This document shows, one piece after another, positions 1 to 11,400 of a DNA stretch of 64,000 nt. Numbering within the stretch: position 1 is the stretch's first letter; each line of letters starts with the position of its first letter. The translations under genes were made by a program, and so were the position numbers. The stretch is from Cyclospora cayetanensis. Its lineage: Eukaryota; Apicomplexa; Conoidasida; Eucoccidiorida; Eimeriidae. The notes under the pieces are model-generated. The model had not been told where the DNA came from and ran no database searches. It saw only the letters and a program-made list of their open reading frames with translations. The DNA lies in the NCBI RefSeq assembly GCF_002999335.1, contig NW_020312203.1, positions 62,001-126,000 of the forward strand. The letters run 5' to 3'.

Positions 1-181
1 GTCCGTTCCCCGGTGGCTATCCATCTGGTAACCAGCTAGCCATGGAGGCCTGTGGGGCTCCAATAGCTGTGAAAGCAGTGATTGATGGCAAAGGGCAACT
101 CTCCCGGAGAGACCCAGGGCAGTGCTTCTTCCCAAAATATGTGCGCTACCGCACAGAAACAAGCCGCAGTGAAAATGTTGA

Positions 182-257
182 GAGTTTAGCATTGCGGATT
201 AGGGCTTGAGGGCTTCCCATTAGGGTATAAGGACTGAGAATTAGGGCTTAGGGCTTT
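182..257 (+). repeat. degenerate telomere-like heptamer cluster
   Basis: Several imperfect units of the form TTAGGGC/TTAGGGT recur within about 75 bases, including ATTAGGGCTT, CATTAGGGTA and TTAGGGCTTAGGGCTTTGAG. They resemble the TTTAGGG telomere unit of apicomplexans but are not a clean array, and unique sequence continues on both sides, so this is an interstitial cluster. Such scattered telomere-like heptamers are known in repeat-rich segments of Eimeria chromosomes. Confidence 0.55.
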
Positions 258-929
258 GAGTGCTCCCGACACCAGGCAACTTTAAGCAGTTGGGGCTGGA
301 ACAAAGGCTGTGTGTCCATGTACATCACAGATTTATCTTTATATTTATCTTCAGATTGAGGAATATGCTGTTCTGGAATTTTCTATACCTATGTTCCTCT
401 TTGGTATGGTGCTCTTCTTGCCCGCGTAGCTGCTATGCAGCGCAAACAGCAGCACCACACACGCGTCTTTTATTGTACTGCTCGTGCTTTTATCTGTGCG
501 TCTCAAGGCCGAGGTAGGGCGTGTACTTAGCAGTATCTGACATTTGTTGGCGGTTGACAAGTGCTCCCAGTAGGGCGCAAAGTTTGGGTCTAGAATCTAG
601 GGTGTGCCGCGTATAGAAAGCTGCTAAACTGGTCATGCACTACTTAAGAGTACTACACACAGGAGGGATAATAAATGAGGTGCGTGTGCCTTCATGCTGG
701 CATGCCTGATTCACACAGAAGGCACGGATTCTCAAAACACTTTTCTGGCTAGCCATCACTAGCAGCAAGGCTGCCGTCTTGAGAGCAATTTATGGCCGAC
801 CCTTCTCCTAACCTTCAAAAACAAAGTTGCTTCTGGGTCGCTAGTACACCTTTGTTCTTATATAGTGTAATGCTAAAGTATATGCCTTAGTCGAACGCGG
901 ATTTTGGATGCCTCTACAGCAACACATCC

Positions 930-1310
930 TTGAAGCTCCTTCTACGGTCTCCGTTAAAAGACGCTTACATCAAGACTCAATACACACTTAATAGAGAGTT
1001 TTGGAGTGTTGCTTAGAAAGGCTCCCGTCTCTCCTCGTCCGCAACCCCTCAGAGTTCCGCAATGGGGGAAAAGGAACAGCAAAGGTGCGCGTACGTGCAC
1101 CTTTTAATCGCTCCGAACATTCACAGCTTGCTGCACATAACGTCTAACACACATGCACCCAACAATGCTTCTTCCTGTATAGAGCTAAACGTACGGTGTA
1201 ATAAAAGATATTACAACAGAAAAACAAGCCGGTCAATTCTTTACTAATTCTTAACTATACATAAGTAGTGCAGAAGAAAGTGTTCAAGTGTAGCTTAGTT
1301 CGCCACAGTA
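930..1310 (-). repeat. dispersed LTR-like repeat, copy R1
   Basis: This copy matches the reverse orientation of the repeats at 15.66-16.02 and 20.61-21.03 kb. Shared landmarks in order are AAGACTCAATACACACTTA, a GGAAAAGGAACAGC-like purine block, a TAACACACATGCACCC-like block, and a distal AAGTGTAGCTTAGTTCGCCACA block. The last compares with AGCATAGCTCACTCCGCCACA in the copy near 55.6 kb. Divergence is high, so the ends are approximate. Confidence 0.5.
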
Positions 1311-3821
1311 TCCAATAATAGGCCTGCCGAGCACCATGAGCCTACTCTGTGTGCACGTGGGTGCGCATCTCGCTTTCAGTCTCTTATTCCCTTTGTGTGT
1401 GTATGAGCTTGTGCGCCGGTCTAGATCTTCGTGCGAGTGACCGTCAGCGCATTTGTGGCTGCGAATGCCAGAAATGAGCTGGAAACAGACTAGTTTAGGA
1501 GTGTCCTTATGGAGATCTGCTATAAACCGTTGCATACTTTACAGAGTTTGTTGCCTGTCGTTGTAGCGGGACAATCTACACTAAGGAACTCTTATTATAT
1601 TAGTTATAGTGATCTACGACTTCGTAAAAAGCTAACCATCCGGTCCAGCCATTTGTATCTGTTAGCTGCTGCACAGTGGAGTTAGCACAATACGATGAGA
1701 TTAAATGCAGTATGGCTGTGCGGGCTAGGCACTATGTGCAAGTAGCTGTAAATGCTCGGACTATTTAGAGGGAGAAAAAGCGCAAACCGCAGCTGTCTCT
1801 CTCATTCAGGCGAAGCTCCGTAGGGTGAGGCCAGGGACTTTGGGGAGCTCACGTGGAACGCCACATCGTATCTTTTACCGTTTTGCACTAGCTGAGGGGA
1901 GAAGTGTCTCCGTACCAAGAGCTCAGGTAGAGCAATACAGTAGTACTACCCGCGAGTGAGTTTAGTTGAGGTCTTAGTAAATCCCCCCATTAGCTAAGCA
2001 ATACACAGCTACAGCGTCTGAATAACGAAAAATCGAAAACTAGCCTATAGAAGAAATGCAAGAGTTGGGTTCTTTTAGTGCGTGCAAAGTAGGAGAAGTG
2101 CCAAACAGCTCTGTGTTGTTACAAAAAGGCGCAATGCTAGGCAAGGCAACTTCTAAATCAGCATTACGAGAACTTTAAAGAATTTTCGGGCACCCCACTA
2201 ACATTGGGTGGAAGAGTAGCTGCATGCATCCAACTAGTGAATACGGCATTCTGCAGGTTGCCAGTGTAATGATTCAGGGAGGAGGCGAATGGAGGCTCTA
2301 TTTCAAAACCCTGCTCCAAGAATTCTGTGGTGCACCGCCGTCCTAGCAAGGGGCCCCTTGGTGTTGTTTACCCTCTTTCAAACCTTGCGAAATCAGTGTC
2401 TCACCACACAATGAGGTAGACGGTGGTCTCGAATAGCCAAAAAGACATCAGGAGAGACTTTTAGGGAAGATGCGATGCCATATATATATAAATATGGTTG
2501 CAGCACCAAAGAGTTCTCTGGTTGGGCCACTTCCCCAAGTGTAGTTAAACCCATAAGAGCCTCTGACATCAAAACGTCAATGAGATGGGATCTCTTTACG
2601 TACAATGTCACTTCTTGACTGCCCAGTGCTTGTTATTGCATTGCAAGACGCGCAAGATTGCCTGGATTATCACGCGCGCTTCTATCTCGGTGCGCCCAAT
2701 GAGTTGGAAGGAAAGCGCTTATGCCTAGCAGCAATGGCCGTGTGGCTACCTTTTTGCTGCGCAGTTTCTCGAGCAAAGAGACCCTAAAAGCTGCAGAGGA
2801 AGGGTCCGCCTCATCTTTGCCCCCCCTGCATCCCCCTGGTGGTAATGGAGGGTTCTCAGTAGCATAAAAAGAGGTGAAAGAGTTCATGCAACCAATTAAA
2901 TGCTTGAGCCCGTTGGTGGTATTTGAAGTATGGCAATTCACTGACAACTCAGGCGTCGCTGGCTATATTCACCCTTGCAGAAACTAGTTATCATGCCCGC
3001 AACAGTACGCCGTCCCTTCGAGTACATTCTACAAACACAAGAGTCAAGGATATTTGCAATAGTGGATTAATCCTCTAACCACGTACGAGAAGAAAATCCT
3101 CGAGGAGGCTAGAGCTGAGGGCGCGGTACCTGACAAGCCTCACAATAGGTCGTTTCTTCGGGGGCCGAAGGCACTATGATGCAGATACACCGCAGCCTTC
3201 CAACCTCTGCAACTTTTGACATTGTTTGTCCCTCCAGATGCTGGCTGCCATTTTCTAAAGGGTGCGGCTACTAGAGGCGAGCAGACGCCGAGACTGGTGC
3301 AGCTGGCTGAACAGCTAGAACCTAGGAGACACGCATGTCCCAGTACGCATGACAAAACCCCTGCGTGTGCAGAAGCGGAAAAGAACTCGACAGAACCATG
3401 CAAGGCCGTAGGGCCCAAGGCGTCATCGCCACATCCCTACACGAAATACCTAAATCCTAGGGACAAAATGCAACATACAGTGACTTGTGGGTTTCCTGGA
3501 AATTACAGGCGATATCAGAGGCCCTTCCAAAGAACGCCTTACCAGGCCGGGGATACAAACAACGTTTCAAGGAAAGCAAAAAACCTAGTAAGGTGAGCAG
3601 GTCCGAGTAAAGTTAAACAGTACCAATGACTGGGGAGCAAAGCCCAGCAAAACACGATGAGCACGCTGGACTCCCCAGCAGCTACCTAGCTAAACACACC
3701 CAGATAGTCTGTCTAATAGATAGCGAGATATCGCCGCCGCAGAATGTGCGGCTATCAAAGCCACAGGTATCCTGCCGAACCAGTATGTCACCAGTAAATC
3801 AGTTTCGGAGGTGGGGTTGTC

Positions 3822-4036
3822 ATGAAGTCCTCAGCAGCGCCTTCACAGTGCCACGCTAGCCAGCTAGCTAGTCAGGCCGCGCGCCTAGTAATGATGCAAG
3901 CAGACAGCAAGCCAAGCAGCCAGCTAGCCAGAAAATTGGTCGGCTGGGTATCCCACTGCAGGCCAGCACAGGAATTAATGAACACAATACAGGAGGCACA
4001 GAAAAAGCCAACAATAAATGCCCCCCCACAGCGCTA

Positions 4037-4070
<34 letters not shown>

Positions 4071-5370
4071 GTAGATGACAAAGAGGCCAAGCCATACGCT
4101 AGGCTCCTTCCCTCTGGGAGCAAGACTCCCTCAGAACAGTTACGCCAGCGACAGCGGCTTCTGCTGCCGCTGCTGCAGACAGTCCCACAACCGACGGGGT
4201 GGGGCGGCTCTCTTGAAGAGATATCGCATGTATATAGTGAATATAGTCCGACCTTAACTGTGCTTTATTCAGCAAATCCCCACCAGTTCGAGCTGCCGCT
4301 TTAGGCCTGCTGCTGCTGCTGCTATTAACACATGTACATGACTTCAGACTGCTGTCAAGAGACTTCATACAATGAAAGAGTTTCTGCTGCGGAAGACTGC
4401 GCCTAAGGCTTGTTCTATTGCTGCTGCTAAAGCAACCACCAGACGCTGCTATCAATACATTTGAGGGTTGTGGCCACGAACCCCTCTCCCACATCGGTGT
4501 TTTGCAATTCCCTATTAAGTTGCCGCGGATTCGGGTGGTACAGGTGCATGCAGATGGGCAACAAGAGGCCCATGCACACCACGTAAACCAGAAACAAAAT
4601 CAGACACAGACTCATTGCCGCTCTTTGGATTATTGCTGCTGAAGGCCGCTGCTAGCTCAATCCGCCGCCGCAGCCGCTGTGGGGCCTTAGTGGCTGCGGC
4701 GGCTCACCCTCTACTGAGAAAGCGAATGCCCTCCACTAATCCCTACCTTCCTCCCAGAAGGGAAGAAACCTTCGGGGGCCCTCCACGCAGTTTCCCCGTG
4801 CCAGGGCCCCCCTCAGCAGCACTTGCTGAGGCGCCTGCTGCTGATGCTGCCGTCACTGCACGGGAGGAGTCGAGACACTACGTAATCTAACAGGGGATAC
4901 CTCAAAGCGACGGCCTGGTGATGTGGAAGAAAGAGAAGGCTAGATATGAACCTCAAAGGAGTTGCCGGGTCCCTGCACTGCTGCTGTTGCTGCTTCAGCA
5001 GCAGTGGCCGTTGTTGCCGTTGCTACTGCTTCCGATGGGGTGGTTACTATGTGTTTTTACTGGAATTGAGAAGAAAAAGAGATAGACGAGTTGGCCTTTC
5101 GGAAACTTGCAGCAACGGTCCGCGGTTGTGGCAGCGACTGGTGCGTCTGTGTTGGCGACCCCCTGGGAGGCACAAGAGCTTTGCTTGAGGGAAAACCCCT
5201 TTCTCTTAATCAAGAACAGCCAAATAAGAACATAAGATGCGCAATAATATACTGTTTTTGCAGTGCAGCAACAGCAACAACAGCAGCAGCAAGCTGGAGC
5301 AGGAGCAGCCACTACGGGCCGAACACTCTACACAGACCGCACAAGGAATTAGCGCCAGGATATAACGCGT
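3822..5370. other. CTG/CAG-rich block, possible undetermined gene
   Basis: A pure CTG run of about 11 units lies at 4036-4070, with further short CTG/CAG clusters near 4310, 4620-4870, 4977-5030 and 5265-5300. Open frames exist on both strands (for example 4099-4494 minus and 3822-4304 plus). They are mostly products of the repeat read as Cys, Leu, Ser or Ala, and I could not link them by phased splice sites. The density resembles exonic repeats of the genes further right, so a small gene is possible. Strand and product cannot be decided from sequence alone. Confidence 0.3.
3842..3945. repeat. CTAGC-rich short repeat cluster
   Basis: The pentamer GCTAG and the string CAGCTAGC recur many times in about 100 bases. 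A similar density of GCTAGC/CTAGCC is seen at about 27330-27620 and a single occurrence near base 36. No function can be assigned. Confidence 0.4.
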
Positions 5371-6189
5371 AGTTCTTCCTCTTGCTTTTTCTACCAGTGA
5401 AGTGTATTAAATAGAAACAGTTTTTTTGATTGTTGATTGCCCTTTTTCATTACTGAGGCAAGAAGGCCTCATGCGTCCCTTCCAGTGGCTGCCCATTGCT
5501 TACGCGGACCCCGGCAAAGGACGGCAGCAGCTCGTGGCCTCTGGGGCTTCTAATGTTGCTGCTGTGGTTTCATCACTGTAACTGGAGCCTTTTTGCTAGC
5601 TATGCAATGACTATGCTACCACCGCTCTAGCTACAGCTAGAGCCACACGGCATTCGTCATGGCACACATGGAAAAAATCCACTCCTGTACTGTTGCAGAG
5701 ATCGTATGGGCGTAATCCAATCACGCTAAGAAGCGAGGTATACAATAGCTGCTCAAGCTGACAAAAGGAGACTCAGTTGGAGGCGTACTCGCTGTGAGAG
5801 GCTGCGCCACTCCGGCAGCATAAGGCACAGCACAACCATGGGAGACCTCTCAGTAATTCATAATCCTCGACAGACTCCCGCAACCCTTTTAGGGCAAGGT
5901 AGTCAGCCCATGACCGTAGCACTCTGCACCCAACTAGAACTGCCGAATTCGCCTACTGCTATTTCAGGGAAGAAGCACTCTGAGAGTAGCACTCCTCTCT
6001 AGGCGGCTGTACGTATACCTTCAACACAAAGCCCAGAACATAAAGGAAGATCCTTAGCGCATTAACAAGAAGGGTTCTCTTCCCACGGTATTCGGGCCAC
6101 ATGGTTCTGGACACAGGGGAAAAGAGGCATACTAGGATGCAAGGAGCTGCAGCCTACGAGCTGCCGCAGTCCATCGTTTGGGGTCTCTG

Positions 6190-6560
6190 GAAAGAGATCC
6201 TTAGCTCCCATAACATGCCAAACCTTGATTTTAAAAATACCAGTGTCCCTTCCAGGAAACTTCCCCATCTTCTTACCTTGTTTCTCCTCCCACAATATTC
6301 TAGCATGAGGAGAGAGAACAGCTAGGGTTCACCTTCTTGCATCTTCTCAGCGCCTTTGTTCGCACGCAGTTGCACATGGCTGCTTAGTCCACACGCGCAC
6401 AGTAGGCGTCGTCATGAAATTTACTATCTAATCTTTTGAGAAAACAAATAGAATGTGCATACCGTCAAGCCAACCGACCAGCACTCGAATTATTTTTACT
6501 GAAAGATAGCAGCGGTAATAAAGCGAGACCAAGTGTAGCTTCCCGCTAATCGAAACGTTT
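6190..6560 (-). repeat. dispersed LTR-like repeat, copy R2
   Basis: The landmarks are GAGGAGAGAGAACAGCTAGGG, then CTTCTTGCATCTTCTCAGC, then GCACGCAGTTGCACATGG and CACACGCGCACAG, ending with AAGTGTAGCTTC. These align in order with the neighbouring copy at about 6660-6995 and with the copy near 55.3 kb. Boundaries are approximate. Confidence 0.5.
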
Positions 6561-6659
6561 GAGCATGTGCACCAAATTGAGCATATCGCCTCCGCGCATA
6601 GGTACTCAGAACTCCTATTCTGACAATGTAAATCTCACATTGCTTATATCATTGTGCCC

Positions 6660-6995
6660 AAGGTTTCCATAAGGAGACACTTAACTTGAGACAACAAAAA
6701 CACAATGGGAATCTATTAAGTATTTCTCAAAAGAACTCTCACCTTCACCCACAAACTTCCCTTTGAATTTTGATACGAGGGGAGAGAAACAGCTGAGGTG
6801 CACCTAGCTGCATCTTTTTTGCGCCCCGAGCGTTTACAGGTAGTTGCACACAGTTTCTAGTGCGCACACACTGAACGCTGCCTCTCCTTGCATCAAGCCA
6901 ACCACATTCTGCAATAAAAGTAGATATGAGCGACAGTCCAGTTAAATTTCCACGAAGGCACACGACTACTAGTAGAAGTTTCTAGGATGTAGGGT
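6660..6995 (-). repeat. dispersed LTR-like repeat, copy R3
   Basis: This is a direct repeat of the preceding copy about 0.45 kb upstream. It has GGGGAGAGAAACAGCTGAGG, CACCTAGCTGCATC, AGTTGCACACAGTTTCTAG and CATCAAGCCAACC, the last of which is also present in copy R2 near 6465. The tandem placement suggests a local duplication or two insertions. Confidence 0.5.
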
Positions 6996-8403
6996 AGCCC
7001 GTTACAGTGCTTCGGCAAATAGAAGATAACACACCTACCCGATGCAAAAAAATACTCGGATATATCCTTAATCGACCCAACTTAGTGTCAGCATAGTCAT
7101 AACGGCCTGCTACACAAGCCTTGCTAACAGCTACATTACTCCACTGGTCCCAGGACCCCGCCTGCTACAGATCCTCTCTGCAAGCATGTCAGAGGCTTCA
7201 AGCAAGTACAAGAGTGCTGAAAGGTAAGGAGGAGGAAACGAACACGGGGCAACAGAGAGAAACAACAGCAAGTAAACCATAAGTCATACCTTCAGGCTGT
7301 GTCATACCCCAAAGAGCCCATCAAGGCAGCTGATTACACCATAATACAAATTTCTAGCCACAAGTATCTATGTACAAAGCCAAGAAGTTCTTTCTTCCTT
7401 CACTTTTCTGTGCTCCAAAAGCAAGTTAAAGGCACTGCAGTGTGAAGCAATCATTATACACTGATGACCGCCAGATAGACCAGAAAATGGCCTCTTTACA
7501 TCATGAATGGTATAACAAGGGAGCATCAACATGTGGGAGGTCCAACGTAGTTTATGAGCACTGATACCCTTTTCTACGAGTAATAAGGGGGAAGAGTATC
7601 ACTATTCTCTTGTTGCCAAGGTCTAAGGATTACCCCATAGAGAGGTCATTGCCCACTCTCGCCCTACACCGCCACACCAGCATGCGCCTTCCTCCTGTTG
7701 GTAAATCGCTTGGCTGAAGACCCCGGGGTGTCCAAAGCTAGGAAGGCTGCCCTGCCCCGAAGTGAGCCCCTGTCTATCACATCTACTGATTCCTATTACA
7801 CTTAATTTTCTCTGATGCGGCTGCCCTCCTTCCTGACCCTAGCCGACAGCGTCTCTGACGCAAAATCTACCACCTTAAGGCGCTGAACGGAAGCAGTGCT
7901 TGCTGCAATTCACACTGGAGGACAAGTGTGCGCCTCCGCTGCTTTCTTTATTTCCCTTCTTCTAATGTGCGCTGTGCTCGTGCCCACCCGCAACCGCCCT
8001 GGGCTTCTCAAAGTGTATTGGTAGCCAGTGCTTGACCTTTTACAATTGCTTGGGCGGTTCAATACTCGTAAAGATATAGGGAGTAACCGCGAATAATCTG
8101 CATCCTCTAGACAAATGTGGGTAGGTAAACCAGCCCAATGGGCTTTTAGCGAGGCGGGCCATGCCAAAAGAGCCCCTGGAAGGGATGCCTACGGTGATCT
8201 CTGAGACAAGCGGATGACCGCTAGACGAAAAGGGCCACAGCTTGGAGCCTCAAATGACAAAAAAGCCAACCGCACGCGAAAGCCATGAGAAGTTCCCTGC
8301 GGGAGGGCCAAGAATGCAGCTTTCGAGAGAAAAAACATATGGGGATAGCGGATGCAGCAACATACGTGCATTATGGGGAGATTGTGTGCAGGAGAAGTCT
8401 GCC

Positions 8404-11400
8404 TTAAGATGGTGGCTCATCAAGAGACACCTCATCCATACTCCCAGAAGGAATATGTGCCCCTACGTCTAAGTGCTGCATTCCAGTAGCAGCAGGATAT
8501 GGCATCAGATGCTGCACACCGTACGCTTCGGCAGAATTGCTATTGTTGCTGTAGAATGTCGCACTGGGATCTCCAGGGGTCCCCTTAACGATCCTGGATG
8601 CGTAAGAGGGGGGCTCGCACGCATCTACGGGAGCCGCATGACCCGTGTTTATATCCTGTGCCGAAGCAAGGAAGGCCCTGTCGTCTGCTGCCATCTGCAC
8701 AAAGGCCAAAGTAGCAAGTCCGAAGCTACTAATCCTCTACCGCAAATGATAATTCTCTAGTGTTCTAGGCAGGCAAAGACAGGGAGGCAATGGAGGGAGA
8801 GCAGACACGAACAGAAAAGAAAGTTGGTCGCAGAGATCGGGATAGACGGAGTTTAGAGGCAGAACCCCAGAAAACTCAGGGACAAGGGATTGGTTTGGCT
8901 GGTTCATGGCGACGAGGAAAAGGAGGCTAGCAACGGACTTCCAAGACAGACAGCCACTCCTTGCACTCCCGACTGCCGTTGACCCTAAATACCAAAGAAG
9001 ACCGCGGTAGGAAGCCTCTTCTCTTCTTTTCCTGTTCGTACACCCCAAACCCGAAACGCAGAACCATAAAGGCCAGACAAAGCAGCACAGCTGCACTGCA
9101 AAATAGGCAGTGAATGCGAATCTCTTAGACCCCAGTCCCCCTCCTCAGGCCTCAGCCCTCGTCGCTCACAGTCACTTGAATGTCCATTTTCGCCCCTTCT
9201 CTGCTGCCTGTGCGCTTCACCTGAACCAGCCAGAAACAAGGCGAGCGTCATCTAAATTCCAGCGCTAAGCACAGAACCCTAAACAGTAAAAAAAATAGCC
9301 AGCACTAGGCCCAAGGCCTACAGTGCCACCGAGAACCGCATACCCGCCTCCACAAATCCTGACCTCTGCGCCTCCAACGAAGAAGGTTCTAATGGGAACC
9401 TCTTCTTCTGCACAAGCAAAGAAGTGGAGGAGTCGGGACTTCGAGAGACAGACAATCGCCGGCTGCCAGCGCGAGAGCAACGAGGAGAGGCCTCCAATGT
9501 GTAGCTCGGCCATGCCCCTGCGCAGTAGCAGAGGGCTTCTTGGAGGCGGTTCCTCCCTCGCTAGAGTCTCCGCTGCTGCACAAAGAAGGCTGCAGCGAAA
9601 GGGAGGTGGAACTTGACCAGCGTTCTTCTCTTGAAGCAAGCCTAAGGAGGGCGCAGGCAGGGGAAAAGCTGCGTAGATAGTGGGGGCTGCAACTTGACGC
9701 AAGGAAAATGGGCTGTTCATGAAGCGAGAGAGAGAGAGATAAGTGGAGAAACAGGAGTGCCGCCGCGTCTCTTTCCTTTTGCTTTCCAAGGGTAATCCAC
9801 CTCGTTCCGGTCTTTTACTGTTCTCTACATATCCCCTATTGCCAGCATCGCTATCCTTTTGACGAGATGCTGCCTCCCTCACCTTCTTCCTTGAGAAGGA
9901 GCCATAAAGGCTTCAGTTTACTGCAGTCACTGAAAGTTAGCCGTCGCGTCTGTGAGCTCCCCAGGCCATTCGCGGAGTCATGAGACACCTGGCAACTCTC
10001 GCCTTGAAGAGGCCTACTGCCGTTCCTGATAGTGCCCCCTGGGGGCCCCTCGTTGGGCCCCGGCATATCCGTGAGAAGCGTAAACGAGGCCACGCTCTTC
10101 CGCTTATCAGCTGCCCCGTGCTGGTGCTGTTGCTGCTGGACGACTGGTTGTTCATCGCTGGCCAAGCCACTGGGCTGCTCTCGGAGCGTAGGAGCAGCAG
10201 CAGCAACAGACAGCTGCAGGCTTTCCAGAAGGGAGAGACACTGGCGAGAGGCATCAGCGGCAGCTGACTCGCCGCCGCTCACGCCAGGGAGGGTAAGACC
10301 TGCCACAGCAGCAGCAGGCACTCGGCAAAGTCGCCAAAGAGATTCACAGACGCACCACAGCATCAAGAGGGGGCTGCTGATGAGGGGAGGAGGAGGAAGC
10401 TACATAAGGCGTTACGGCACGCACACAACAACGGCAAAACAGACTAACCCAGTGTCTCTGCAACTCGCTCGAGAGTCACGGCTGCTGCTGTGCAGTGGCT
10501 GTACGCTTTCAGAATGAACGCCTCGCAGATCTGACGCAGGGCGTCTGAGCGCCACGCTGCGTAAAGTCGCAACAGCATGGCAGTCTCAGCACGCACATGC
10601 ACTGGCTGCTTTGTCAGTGAATGGCTGCACACGGACCGAGGCCGCGCCGTGTGCGGCAACGCTGCACAATGAGATTGGAGTAGGCTGTAAGGCTGGCGGT
10701 TCCCCTGTGGCCACTGCCAGTCCACTGGGGTTCTGTGGGGCTGCATGCGTCTGGTGCGGACTTTCGAGACTATGAAAGCTTTGAAGACAGCGAAGAGCGC
10801 ATCTCATAAGCTGGCGGGCGGCGGCAGAGGCCTTCCGTGCCTGCATCACATGCATGGTTTCACACAGGAGAGCAGATTAATTATACGGATATCCGTCAAG
10901 ACGCCTCAAGGATGAGTAGCTCTCCCCCTAATATTATCCGTGCTTGGGATAGAGAGGTACTGCGCACGACGGCAGATAGTTGTGGAAGGTGTGAGGAAGC
11001 AGGTCTCACGGCTGCTCTGTACTTGTGTTCGCTCAACCAGCAGCATGAAGGCTTCTTTTTGTGCATTTGCTGCCTGGCAAAAGAAGCAGGCTGCGGAGGC
11101 ACAGAACAGGCGAAAGTGGGAAAGTGGAGGCTACGGGGAGGGGCGGCAAGAAGCATAGGGATAGATGGAGTGGCGCCTTGTCAACTGCAAAGTCTCGGTA
11201 AAAGAAATGGGTCGTTGCCTCTCTTAGCATGATGGACACGAACACATGGGAAACGTTGCATGACACCGAAGCGCGCGCAAACGTCCCGTGCTCTCTTTCA
11301 GCAGGAGTGGTGAAGCAAGCTAGCAAGCTGGGCGAGGCGACAGACCGTGGCGGAAGATGAGAGACGCACAGACCCCAAGAGACAGGAAGAAAGGTGAATG

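Larger units (their letters stand above)
1..3820. other. gene-poor stretch
   Basis: No coding region is supported here. The open frames are short and carry no recognisable motif, low-complexity run typical of the genes in this window, or phased splice sites. One 126-codon frame on the plus strand at about 3216-3596 is the longest and has no recognised similarity. The stretch holds telomere-like heptamers near its left end, one clear copy of the dispersed repeat family (about 930-1310) and a possible weak opposite-orientation copy at about 1690-1830. Confidence 0.5.
5371..8403. other. gene-poor stretch with two repeat copies
   Basis: I see no supported gene. Open frames are below 105 codons and show no motif. 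The stretch contains two same-orientation copies of the dispersed repeat (about 6190-6560 and 6660-6995); the rest appears unique. Confidence 0.45.

Noticed and set aside
3216..3596. 126-codon plus-strand ORF considered as a retroelement gag piece
   Set aside because: No zinc knuckle or other gag signature, and no neighbouring pol sequence.
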